DNA from: an uncultured Eubacteriales bacterium
GTDB taxonomy: Bacteria > Bacillota > Clostridia > Oscillospirales > Oscillospiraceae
NCBI GenBank assembly: GCA_900320765.1
Contig: ONTN01000032.1
Location: 1,346-22,108 of the forward strand
Length of the DNA: 20,763 nt
Direction: 5' to 3'
Part shown: in pieces, positions 7,089-13,836 of the stretch
How the letters are laid out: the number at the start of each line of letters is the position of its first letter
Numbering within the stretch: position 1 is the stretch's first letter
Made by a program: the position numbers and the translations under genes
Notes under the pieces: model-generated
Told to the model about the DNA's origin: nothing
The model's input: the letters and a program-made list of their open reading frames with translations, nothing else
The model's database searches: none

Positions 7089-8139
7089 ACAGCTCGTCTT
7101 TCGGATATGCCGTCCAAATATAATCGTACTTTAAAAGCTCTTCGCACAGAGCTTCCAGCTCTTCCTCTTCAATGGGATTTTCGAAATACACGGCGTAGTA
7201 GTTGTAATCGGGATTCCATTCCCAAATTTCTCCGCCGAGCTCTCGGATCAGAGCCGCCGTCTTCTCCTCCGCCCCGTCGTAGTATCCGAGAATAAGCCAA
7301 TGATAGTAGTAACCGCTATCGACAGTACCAGCGTCAAGAGGGGGTGGGTCGGGGTCCGGATCCGAATCACCGGGAATCGGTAAGGCGCCGGGAATGGGAT
7401 CGTCATCCGGCTCCGGCTCGCTGTCCGGTTCCGGTTCCGGTTCGGGCTCGGGTTCGGGCTCGGGTTCAGGCTCCGGCTCCGGCTCCGGCTCCGGCTCAGG
7501 CACGGGCGTCGGCTCCTTTGTGCCGTAACCGGAGAGCTCGGCCTTGCTTTGCGTCGGCTCAGGCGGGACTTCCGGCTCGGTGACAGGCTCAGGCTCGGGC
7601 TCGCCGGCGTAATCTAAATCAGGAATAGCGGCCTCGGCAGGCTCAAAGATTTCGGGAGCTTCAGCGGGAACCGTAGAGGGCTCGAACGGGATTTCATCGG
7701 AAGCAGGCTCTGCATCTTCCGCCTGCGCGTAATCCGTTACCCTGTCGGTATAAGCCGCGCCGGGCTCGGGGGACAGGGCGGCTTCATTGGCGAAGGCGGA
7801 GCCTGCGTCAAAGCCGCCGTTCATTAGGCTTATGCCCGCGAAGGTCACGATGGCAAAGGAAGCGGCTATCGCCGTCCAGCGCAGGATGAGGGCGGGCCTC
7901 TTTTTCTTTTTCTTCTCTGCGTTTATCTCGCGCACGCCGGCCATTACTCCGGAAAGAAGCTCGGCGGGCGGCTCAACGTCGTCCGGTATGCTGTCCTTGA
8001 AGAGGGAATAGGAGCGCAGAAAGCGCGAGCACTCCTCGCAGCCCGCTATATGCTCCTCTATCTTTGCGGTCTCGTCAGCGCCGAGCTCGCCGTCTAAATA
8101 AAGGCTTATCAGCTCGCGCATATTTTCGCAGTCACGCAT
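7087..8139 (-). CDS. Membrane-anchored zinc-finger anti-sigma factor with Glu-Pro repeat
   Basis: A 350-residue protein. The N-terminus is a putative zinc-finger anti-sigma domain, with His30, Cys34 and Cys37 (HIAGCEEC) in the H-x3-C-x2-C pattern and Cys4 before it. A KKKKKR stop-transfer-like cluster (76-81) precedes one transmembrane helix at about 83-107. Outside the membrane comes an acidic, proline-rich region with an uninterrupted run of Glu-Pro pairs near 212-236, probably a stiff spacer. It ends in an aromatic-rich domain of about 80 residues (SGYYYHWLILGYYDG onwards) that I do not recognise. The start ATG overlaps the sigma gene stop by 8 nt (ATGCGTGA), so translation is probably coupled. 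By family, it would hold the sigma factor at the membrane until a signal releases it; the signal is unknown. Confidence 0.85.
   Translation of the reverse strand: MRDCENMRELISLYLDGELGADETAKIEEHIAGCEECSRFLRSYSLFKDSIPDDVEPPAELLSGVMAGVREINAEKKKKKRPALILRWTAIAASFAIVTFAGISLMNGGFDAGSAFANEAALSPEPGAAYTDRVTDYAQAEDAEPASDEIPFEPSTVPAEAPEIFEPAEAAIPDLDYAGEPEPEPVTEPEVPPEPTQSKAELSGYGTKEPTPVPEPEPEPEPEPEPEPEPEPEPEPEPDSEPEPDDDPIPGALPIPGDSDPDPDPPPLDAGTVDSGYYYHWLILGYYDGAEEKTAALIRELGGEIWEWNPDYNYYAVYFENPIEEEELEALCEELLKYDYIWTAYPKDEL
7407..7500. repeat. Hexanucleotide tandem repeat coding for Glu-Pro
   Basis: Imperfect 6-bp units (CCGGCT, CCGGTT, CGGGCT, CGGGTT on the plus strand) run in tandem and encode the Glu-Pro stretch of the anti-sigma factor on the minus strand. 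Because the unit is 6 bp, slippage would lengthen or shorten the protein by two residues without breaking the frame. Confidence 0.85.
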
Positions 8140-8749
8140 TTCTTTTCCCTCCTTTCATTTTATTAGACGGAGAAGGTCGGGCAAAAGTTCCGTATTCGGA
8201 TAAAATTTCCGCCAAAGCCGCCCTCGCCCGGGAGATGCGGGATTTTACCGTGCCCTCCTCTATGCCGAGGGCGTCGGCTATGTCGGAATAGCTCATGCCC
8301 GAAAATTCGCGCATAACGATTATCTCCCGCTTATCCTCCGGCAGGCGGGCGACCGCCTCGCGGACGGCACGGCGCATTTCCTCGCGCTCAAGGCTCTCCT
8401 CCGGCGTCAGGGCGGCGTCGGCGACGGTGAGTTCCCGCTCCTCGCCCTCCTCGTCCTCCGCGGTGAGAGAAACCGTGCTCCGCCTTTTTTTCAGAAGGTC
8501 CATCGAGGCGTTGTACGCGAGCCGGTAGAGCCAGGCGGAAAAGCGGCTCTCGAAGCGGAAGGCGGAGAGATTGCGGTAAGCCTTCAAAAAGGTCTCCTGG
8601 GATACGTCGAGAGCGTCCTCCGAATTTCCCGTCAGCTTCAGGGCTACATTGTAGACGAGCTTTTGATTCTCAGTGACGAGAGCCTCGAACGCGCTTTCGC
8701 TCCCGTTTGCCGCCGCCTTTACAAGGCGGCTTTCTTCATCGAGGGTCAC
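8132..8749 (-). CDS. ECF-type RNA polymerase sigma factor
   Basis: A 205-residue protein of extracytoplasmic-function sigma factor size. Region 2 spans about residues 20-90, with the core-binding and -10-recognising stretch DALDVSQETFLKAYRNLSAFRFESRFSAW read in part as DVSQETFLKAYRNL. Region 4 spans about 128-182, with the helix-turn-helix MSYSDIADALGIEEGTVKSR. The acidic linker EDEEGEERE joins them. The start is GTG at 8749, supported by GAGAGGAGG 7 nt upstream; it overlaps the end of dusB by 14 nt. The anti-sigma factor follows with an 8-nt overlap, the usual order for a sigma/anti-sigma pair. Its target promoters cannot be read from this window. Confidence 0.93.
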   Translation of the reverse strand: MTLDEESRLVKAAANGSESAFEALVTENQKLVYNVALKLTGNSEDALDVSQETFLKAYRNLSAFRFESRFSAWLYRLAYNASMDLLKKRRSTVSLTAEDEEGEERELTVADAALTPEESLEREEMRRAVREAVARLPEDKREIIVMREFSGMSYSDIADALGIEEGTVKSRISRARAALAEILSEYGTFARPSPSNKMKGGKRNA

Positions 8750-9737
8750 GGTCCGGCCTCCTCTCTCTGTCCCGCAGGGCGTCCTCGATATCGAGGGTAA
8801 CGCCGTAAATATCGCGGAGCGTGGAAACGCTCATTATCCTGTCCCTGAAATAGGCGGCGTAGGGCATGCCCTTTATATACCAGGCGAGGTGCTTTCTCGC
8901 CTCAAGGCAGGCGGTGCGCTCGCCCCTGTCTTCGGCTGCAAGCTCAAACTGCCTCCGCGCAACGGCGAGGCGCTCGAGGTACGAGGGCGGCTCGGGTATC
9001 TCGCGCCCCTCAATCGCCGCCTTCGCCTCGCGGAATATCCATGGGCTGCCCATCGCCCCGCGGGCTATAGCTATCCCGTCGCACCCGGTGAAGTCAAGCA
9101 TCTTCTTCGCGTCCTCGCCCGTAAAAATATCCCCGTTCGCGAATACCGGTATGCCTACGGCGGTCTTGACCGCCCTTATTATCTCCCTGTCCGCCTTTCC
9201 GGAGTACATTTGAGCCCTCGTCCGTCCGTGGACGGTCAGGGCGGAGGCTCCCGCCTCCTCGCACATTTTGGCGAATTCGACGGCGTTCACCGAAGCGGAG
9301 TCGAAGCCCTTGCGGAACTTCACCGTTACCGGAAGGCTCACGCTTTTAACGACGCTCTCGATAACGTCGCGCGCCCTCTCCGGCGTTTTCATAAGAGCCG
9401 ACCCGTCGCCGGAGGAGACGACCTTGCCGACGGGGCAGCCCATATTGATATCAATTATATCGGGATGAGCGAGCTCAGCGGCCTTCGCCGCCGCCTCGCC
9501 CATGCAGGCGGGGTCGGAGCCGAATATCTGAACGGCGGCGGGGCTCTCCCCCTCGCCGAGCCGCATCAGGGCCACGGACTTTTTATCCTGGTACATCAGA
9601 GCCTTCGAGCTCACCATCTCGGCGACCGTAAGCCCGGCGCCGTACTCGCGTGAGAGCGTTCGGAAGGCGAGATCGGTCACCCCGGCCATCGGCGCAAGCA
9701 TTACGGGCGTATTAAGTTCAACATTTCCTATCCGCAA
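8736..9737 (-). CDS. dusB: tRNA-dihydrouridine synthase (DusB family)
   Basis: An FMN-dependent enzyme that reduces uridine to dihydrouridine in tRNA, in the cytoplasm. Visible signatures are VMLAPMAGVTD near the N-terminus, the catalytic cysteine in DINMGCPVGKV (Cys101 from this start), VKFRKGFD, VHGRTRAQMYSG, the FMN phosphate-binding IPVFANGDI and GIAIARGAMGSPW, and a C-terminal helical domain. I start it at TTG 9737 (333 residues): GGAAGGGGG lies about 11 nt upstream and the protein then begins at MRIGNVELNTP, matching DusB N-termini. The ATG at 9764 overlaps a perfect TATAAT box and lacks a ribosome binding site. It is the first gene of the minus-strand operon with the sigma and anti-sigma genes. 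Confidence 0.9.
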   Translation of the reverse strand: MRIGNVELNTPVMLAPMAGVTDLAFRTLSREYGAGLTVAEMVSSKALMYQDKKSVALMRLGEGESPAAVQIFGSDPACMGEAAAKAAELAHPDIIDINMGCPVGKVVSSGDGSALMKTPERARDVIESVVKSVSLPVTVKFRKGFDSASVNAVEFAKMCEEAGASALTVHGRTRAQMYSGKADREIIRAVKTAVGIPVFANGDIFTGEDAKKMLDFTGCDGIAIARGAMGSPWIFREAKAAIEGREIPEPPSYLERLAVARRQFELAAEDRGERTACLEARKHLAWYIKGMPYAAYFRDRIMSVSTLRDIYGVTLDIEDALRDRERRPDRDPR

Positions 9738-9762
9738 GACGACCGGCGCCCCCTTCCTATAC

Positions 9763-9790
9763 ATTATAATATAATCATGACGAATGTCAT
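9763..9790 (-). promoter_or_regulatory. Promoter of the dusB-sigma-anti-sigma operon
   Basis: Read on the minus strand, ATGACA (9790-9785) and TATAAT (9768-9763) are spaced by 16 nt. Transcription would start near 9756, leaving a leader of only about 18 nt that holds the ribosome binding site. Confidence 0.65.
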
Positions 9791-9931
9791 TTTAAGGTAC
9801 GGGCCGCCTTTTGTCAATGCCGGGAGCCTTCTTCAAATTGACGATAGCCTCAACATATTGTATTTCTCCGGTGATATAGCCACAAAAGGGAAATTTATTA
9901 GAAAAAAGTTCAAAAAATTTGAAAATAGTGC

Positions 9932-9960
9932 TTGACATAAGGGGAGTTATTTGTTATTCT
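9932..9960 (+). promoter_or_regulatory. Main promoter of the S10-spc ribosomal operon
   Basis: TTGACA (9932-9937), a 17-nt spacer and TATTCT (9955-9960) form a strong sigma-A promoter. The preceding 40 nt are very A/T-rich, as in an UP element that contacts the RNA polymerase alpha subunit, and include the palindrome TTCAAAAAATTTGAA (9909-9923). The expected transcription start is near 9967. Confidence 0.85.
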
Positions 9961-9966
9961 AACAGG

Positions 9967-10251
9967 GCGCGTGGGCGTAGTGCGCAATAATTGCGCCCAT
10001 AAGCGTACTGCGATGATCAGGGAGATTGCGTCATAAGGCGGTAACTTCCGGGGAGTATGTTCGGCGGCGCGAAATCGGGCGGCTGAGTCAAGTTTTGTAC
10101 GGGCGTATATCGTCCGGGCAGGGAAACAGCCGGTTTAATACCGGTTATTTTTCTGGGCGGGAGTGATACGCACGGCTGAGTGTACAAAAGAATGGCTCAC
10201 CGTACGGTACATTTTATACAATATGCTGTACGAAATTGGAGGAAAGAAAAA
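9967..10251 (+). promoter_or_regulatory. Long structured 5' leader of the S10 operon
   Basis: About 285 nt of non-coding leader precede S10. Competing hairpins can form near the start: GTGGGCG/CGCCCAT (9971-9977 with 9994-10000) or GCGCAAT/ATTGCGC (9982-9996). Then GCGTACT (10003-10009) can pair with AGTATGT (10054-10060) around an inner GCGAT/ATTGC stem. TTTTGTAC (10093-10100) is the exact complement of GTACAAAA (10182-10189) and could enclose the attenuator hairpin. No long reading frame with a good ribosome binding site is seen. A regulatory role is inferred from length and pairing only. Confidence 0.6.
10128..10154 (+). terminator. Attenuator-like terminator in the S10 leader
   Basis: AGCCGGT and ACCGGTT form a 7-bp stem (one G-T pair) with loop TTAAT, followed by ATTTTTCT. 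It lies about 100 nt before the S10 start and downstream of the promoter, so it could work only as an attenuator, not as an end of an upstream gene. The stem is short, so efficiency is uncertain. Confidence 0.5.
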
Positions 10252-10563
10252 ATGGCAGCAAAGAAAATGATCCGCATCAGACTCAAGGCTTACGATCACC
10301 AGCTCATCGACCAGACCGCAGAGAAGATAGTCGAGACCGCGAAGCGCACCGACGCTAAGGTCTCCGGCCCGATCCCCCTCCCCACCAAGAAGGAGGTAGT
10401 CACCATTCTCCGCGCGGTTCACAAATATAAGGACAGCCGTGAGCAGTTCGAGCGCCGCACTCACAAGAGGCTCATCGACATCGTATCTCCCACCCAGAAG
10501 ACCGTTGAGGCTCTTATGGCCCTCGAGATCCCGGCGGGCGTCGAGATCGAGATCAAGCTCTGA
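10252..10563 (+). CDS. rpsJ: 30S ribosomal protein S10
   Basis: A 103-residue protein, normal for S10. It starts MAAKKMIRIRLKAYDHQLID and contains SGPIPLPTKKEVVTILRA and the conserved HKRLIDI with PTQKTVEALM near the end. S10 sits in the head of the 30S subunit and, as NusE, also takes part in NusB-dependent transcription antitermination. The ATG is preceded by GGAGGAAAG. It is the first gene of the operon, behind a long leader. A 142-nt gap to L3 is much longer than the other gaps in the operon. Confidence 0.98.
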   Translation: MAAKKMIRIRLKAYDHQLIDQTAEKIVETAKRTDAKVSGPIPLPTKKEVVTILRAVHKYKDSREQFERRTHKRLIDIVSPTQKTVEALMALEIPAGVEIEIKL

Positions 10564-10705
10564 TCGGCTTCCGGTCGGAAAACACTGTTAACAACCCGTC
10601 GTCCGCGACTTGCGTGAGCGGACGGGGTCAAGTCGGGGGACGGCGCCCATGGTTGCAAGGGCGTGGCGCTTTCGACCAATAACCTTATTAAAAGGAGAAA
10701 AGAAA
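10564..10705 (+). other. S10-L3 intercistronic spacer with pairing potential
   Basis: This 142-nt gap holds no gene. GTCCGC (10601-10606) pairs with GCGGAC (10618-10623), and GACTTG (10607-10612) pairs with CAAGTC (10629-10634), an interleaved order that would make a pseudoknot. CGCCC (10644-10648) pairs with GGGCG (10659-10663). The L3 ribosome binding site AAAGGAG follows. Confidence 0.45.
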
Positions 10706-11401
10706 ATGGAAAAAGCCATCATCGGCAAGAAGGTCGGCATGACGCAGATCTTCGATGAGACCGGCAAGGTCATTCCCGTGACCGTTATCGAGGCCGGCCC
10801 CTGCGTAGTCGTTCAGAAGAAGACTGCGGAAGTCGACGGTTACGAAGCCATCCAGCTCGGCTTCGAGGACGTCGAGGAAAAGAAGCTCACCAAGCCCGAG
10901 ATCGGACATCTCAAGGCCTCCGGCGAGCTCAAGCGCCACCTCAAGGAGTTCCGTCTTGACGACTGCTCCAAGTTCGAGGTCGGCGACGTTATCGGCTGCG
11001 ACCTCTTCGCGAAGGGCGATCAGCTCGATATCACCGGCATTTCAAAAGGTAAGGGATATCAGGGCGCTATCAAGCGCTGGAACGCTCAGAGAACTCCGAC
11101 CAGCCACGGCGGCGGCCCTGTTCACCGTCACGCGGGCTCCATGGGCTCCACCTCCACCCCCAGCCGCATCTACAAGGGTAAGATCGGCGCGGGCCAGATG
11201 GGCAACGAGCAGGTCACCGTTCAGAACCTCGATATCGTCTACATCGATAACGATCTGAACCTCATCGCCGTTCGCGGCGCAGTTCCCGGCCCCAAGGGCG
11301 GGATCGTCTACCTGAAGAACACCGTAATCAACCGCTCCAAGATCAAGGGCCCGGCTCAGACCGTCAGCTCCAACCCGCAGAAGCGTTCTGCGAGAGGCTA
11401 A
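10706..11401 (+). CDS. rplC: 50S ribosomal protein L3
   Basis: A 231-residue protein of normal L3 length. It starts MEKAIIGKKVGMTQIFDETG and has the loop that reaches toward the peptidyl transferase centre (SHGGGPVHRHAGSMGS, then KGKIGAGQMGNEQVTVQNL). L3 is one of the first proteins to bind 23S rRNA. The ATG has AAAGGAG about 9 nt upstream; an upstream in-frame ATG at 10610 lies in the spacer without a family match. L4 follows after 19 nt. Confidence 0.98.
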   Translation: MEKAIIGKKVGMTQIFDETGKVIPVTVIEAGPCVVVQKKTAEVDGYEAIQLGFEDVEEKKLTKPEIGHLKASGELKRHLKEFRLDDCSKFEVGDVIGCDLFAKGDQLDITGISKGKGYQGAIKRWNAQRTPTSHGGGPVHRHAGSMGSTSTPSRIYKGKIGAGQMGNEQVTVQNLDIVYIDNDLNLIAVRGAVPGPKGGIVYLKNTVINRSKIKGPAQTVSSNPQKRSARG

Positions 11402-11420
11402 GGAAAGGAGAGTTTAGACA

Positions 11421-12044
11421 ATGCCTAACGTTAACGTATACGATATGTCCGGAAAGGTCGTTGGCAGCGTAGAGCTCCCCGCTTCCGTTTTCGGCATCGA
11501 GCCCAATGAGGCCGTGCTTCACATGGCAGTAAGGAACCACCTCGCAAACCTCCGTCAGGGCACTCAGAGCGCCCTCACAAAGGCTGAGGTCTCCGGCGGC
11601 GGCGCCAAGCCCTATCGTCAGAAGGGCACCGGCCGCGCCCGTCAGGGTTCCACCCGCAACCCGCACTACACCCACGGCGGCGTAGCTTTCGCCCCCAAGC
11701 CCCGCACCTACACCTTCTCCGTAAACAAGAAGGTCAGAAAGCTCGCCATCCGTTCCGCTCTCAGCCAGAAGGCCGCTGATGAGGCCGTCGTCGTTGTCGA
11801 CGGGATCAAGATGGACGAGCCCAAGACCAAGAGCTTCAAGGCTTTCCTCACCGCCGTCGGCGCTGAGAAGAAGGCCCTCGTAGTTACCCCTGAGGTCGAG
11901 ACGAACGTAGTCCTCTCCGCCAGGAACATCCCCGGCGTGGAGACCACTCCCGCCTCCATCCTCAACGCCTACTCCGTCCTCAACGCCGACAAGCTCGTTG
12001 TGGACAAGGCGGCCATTGAGAAAATTGAGGAGGTATATGCGTAA
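11421..12044 (+). CDS. rplD: 50S ribosomal protein L4
   Basis: A 207-residue L4. The exit-tunnel loop is visible as KPYRQKGTGRARQGSTRNPHYTHGGVAFAPKPR (read in part as QKGTGRARQGSTR), the stretch that lines the peptide tunnel and is a site of macrolide-resistance changes in other bacteria. AGGAAAGGAG precedes the ATG. In Gammaproteobacteria L4 represses its own S10 operon; whether that applies here is unknown, but the long leader makes the question relevant. The stop TAA overlaps the L23 ATG by one base. Confidence 0.98.
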   Translation: MPNVNVYDMSGKVVGSVELPASVFGIEPNEAVLHMAVRNHLANLRQGTQSALTKAEVSGGGAKPYRQKGTGRARQGSTRNPHYTHGGVAFAPKPRTYTFSVNKKVRKLAIRSALSQKAADEAVVVVDGIKMDEPKTKSFKAFLTAVGAEKKALVVTPEVETNVVLSARNIPGVETTPASILNAYSVLNADKLVVDKAAIEKIEEVYA

Positions 12045-12340
12045 TGAAATCCAGCTATGACGTAATCCTCCGCCCGATAGTTACCGAGCAGTCCATGGAG
12101 GCTATCGACCTTCTGAAGTACACCTTCGAGGTCGCTCCCGACGCCGGCAAGGCTGAGATAAAGAAGGCCGTTGAGGAGATCTTCGGCGTTAAGGTCATGA
12201 AGGTCTCCACCCTGAATATGGGCGGCAAGGAAAAGCGCGTCGGCCGTTACCCCGCCGGCGCCACGAAGTCCTGGAAGAAGGCAGTCGTCAGACTGACTCC
12301 GGATTCCAAGCCCATCGAGCTCTTCGAGGGAATGGTATAA
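12044..12340 (+). CDS. rplW: 50S ribosomal protein L23
   Basis: A 98-residue protein with SYDVILRPIVTEQSM at the start, YTFEVAPDAGKAEIKKAVEE in the middle, and FGVKVMKVSTLN typical of L23. It sits at the mouth of the peptide exit tunnel and docks trigger factor and the signal recognition particle. The start overlaps the L4 stop (TAATG), so translation is probably coupled; GAGGAG lies inside the end of L4. L2 follows after 14 nt. Confidence 0.97.
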   Translation: MKSSYDVILRPIVTEQSMEAIDLLKYTFEVAPDAGKAEIKKAVEEIFGVKVMKVSTLNMGGKEKRVGRYPAGATKSWKKAVVRLTPDSKPIELFEGMV

Positions 12341-12354
12341 GGGAGGAATAGGAA

Positions 12355-13191
12355 ATGTCTGTTAAATTTTTTAAGCCCACCACTCCGTCGAGAAGGCATA
12401 TGTCCGTTTCCGGCTTCGACGGCGTTGATAAGAAGGCAAAGCCCGAGCCCAAGCTCACCGAGGTGCTCAAGAAGCACTCCGGCCGCAACAGCTACGGCCG
12501 CATAACCGTTCGCCACAAGGGCGGCGGAAACCGCAGAAAGTACCGCATCATCGACTTCAAGCGCAATAAGCTCGACGTTCAGGGCACCGTTCTCCGCCTT
12601 GAGTACGACCCCAACCGTTCCGCTTATATCGCCCTCGTTGAGTATCCCGACGGCGATCGCCGCTACATCCTCGCCCCTGTCGGCCTCAAGGCCGGCGACG
12701 CGGTGGTAGCAGGCGCCGGCGCCGATATCAAGCCGGGCAACGCGCTTCCCATCGCCAACATCCCCGTAGGTACCGTTATCCATAACATCGAGCTCTATCC
12801 CGGCCGCGGCGCTCAGCTCGTCCGCTCCGCCGGCGCTGCCGCTCAGCTTATGGCTAAGGAGAACGGAATGGCGCAGGTCCGCCTTCCCTCCGGCGAGTAC
12901 CGTTACGTCCGCCTCGACTGCATGGCTTCCATCGGTCAGGTAGGCAACATCGAGCACGCCAACATCCACTTCGGTAAGGCAGGCCGCGTCCGCCACATGG
13001 GCATTCGTCCCACCGTCCGCGGCTCCGTCATGAACCCCTGTGACCACCCCCACGGCGGCGGCGAGGGCAAGAGCCCGATCGGTCGTCCCGGCCCTGTAAC
13101 GCCTTGGGGCAAGCCGGCGCTCGGTTACAAGACCCGCAAGACGAAGAACCGCACCAACAAGTTCATCGTCAAGCGCCGCAATCAGAAGTAA
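12355..13191 (+). CDS. rplB: 50S ribosomal protein L2
   Basis: A 278-residue L2, the usual length. It begins MSVKFFKPTTPSRRHMSVS and contains GRITVRHKGGGNRRKYRIIDFKR (in part) and the conserved C-terminal segment NPCDHPHGGGEGKSPIGRP with the histidine important near the peptidyl transferase centre. It ends in a basic tail, KTRKTKNRTNKFIVKRRNQK. GGGAGGAATAGG precedes the ATG. S19 follows after 16 nt. Confidence 0.99.
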   Translation: MSVKFFKPTTPSRRHMSVSGFDGVDKKAKPEPKLTEVLKKHSGRNSYGRITVRHKGGGNRRKYRIIDFKRNKLDVQGTVLRLEYDPNRSAYIALVEYPDGDRRYILAPVGLKAGDAVVAGAGADIKPGNALPIANIPVGTVIHNIELYPGRGAQLVRSAGAAAQLMAKENGMAQVRLPSGEYRYVRLDCMASIGQVGNIEHANIHFGKAGRVRHMGIRPTVRGSVMNPCDHPHGGGEGKSPIGRPGPVTPWGKPALGYKTRKTKNRTNKFIVKRRNQK

Positions 13192-13207
13192 GGAGGGAAA
13201 CGGATAA

Positions 13208-13480
13208 ATGTCCAGAAGCATAAAGAAGGGCCCGTTCGCGGCCCCCGAGCTCCTCAAGAGAGTTGACGAGCTCAACAAGAAAGGCGAGAAGAAGGTCCTC
13301 AAGACCTGGAGCCGCGCCAGCACCATCTTCCCCTCCTTCGTCGGACACACTATCGCCGTGCACGACGGAAGAAGGCACATCCCCGTTTACGTTACCGAGG
13401 ATATGGTAGGACACAAGCTCGGCGAGTTTGCGCCCACCCGCACCTTCCGCGGCCACGCCGGCAGCAAGACCGGTAAATAA
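13208..13480 (+). CDS. rpsS: 30S ribosomal protein S19
   Basis: A 90-residue S19. MSRSIKKGPF at the start, TWSRASTIFPSFVGHTIAVHDG in the middle, and HKLGEFAPTRTFRGHAG near the end are all diagnostic. It lies in the 30S head next to S13 and contacts tRNA in the A site region. AAGGAGG lies about 10 nt before the ATG. L22 follows after 12 nt. Confidence 0.98.
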   Translation: MSRSIKKGPFAAPELLKRVDELNKKGEKKVLKTWSRASTIFPSFVGHTIAVHDGRRHIPVYVTEDMVGHKLGEFAPTRTFRGHAGSKTGK

Positions 13481-13492
13481 GGAGGCAGAGAT

Positions 13493-13834
13493 ATGGAAGC
13501 AAGAGCACAAGTCAAGTACGCGCGCATCTCACCCCGCAAGGTGAAGATCGTCTGCGACCTTATAAGGGGCAAGGACGTCAATACCGCCCGCGCCATCCTT
13601 TTACACACCCCGAAGGCTGCCTCTGAGATCATGGTTAAGCTTCTCAAGAGCGCGGTTTCCAACGCCGAGAACAACTTCGGCCTCGATTCCGCAAACCTCT
13701 ACGTTTCCGAGACTTTTGCGAACCCCGGCCCCATCCTCAAGAGGATGCAGCCCGTTTCCAAGGGCCGCGGCTACAGGATCAACAAGAGAACCAGCCACAT
13801 CACCATCGTCGTTAAGGAAAGAGAGGAGGCGTAA
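13493..13834 (+). CDS. rplV: 50S ribosomal protein L22
   Basis: A 113-residue L22. It has YARISPRKVKIVCDLIRGK at the start, the tunnel-lining hairpin region near GPILKRMQPVSKGRGYRINKR, and the terminal SHITIVVKE. L22 spans the large subunit and forms part of the exit-tunnel constriction with L4. AAGGAGGCAG precedes the ATG. S3 follows after only 2 nt. Confidence 0.98.
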   Translation: MEARAQVKYARISPRKVKIVCDLIRGKDVNTARAILLHTPKAASEIMVKLLKSAVSNAENNFGLDSANLYVSETFANPGPILKRMQPVSKGRGYRINKRTSHITIVVKEREEA

Positions 13835-13836
13835 AA

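Noticed and set aside
7407..7500. CRISPR-like array
   Set aside because: The units are 6 bp with no spacers and lie inside the coding frame of the anti-sigma factor.
8673..9653. A 326-codon plus-strand open frame opposite dusB
   Set aside because: dusB motifs on the minus strand are clear; this frame is a shadow produced by high-GC codon use.
9838..9866. Second upstream promoter for the S10 operon (TTGACG, then TATTTC)
   Set aside because: The -10 matches only three positions; the TTGACA/TATTCT pair at 9932-9960 is much better.
12247..13380. A 377-codon open frame on the minus strand across L23, L2 and S19
   Set aside because: The overlapping plus-strand genes are certain. The long antisense frame reflects the strongly biased third-codon positions of the ribosomal genes, and has no ribosome binding site or family match.
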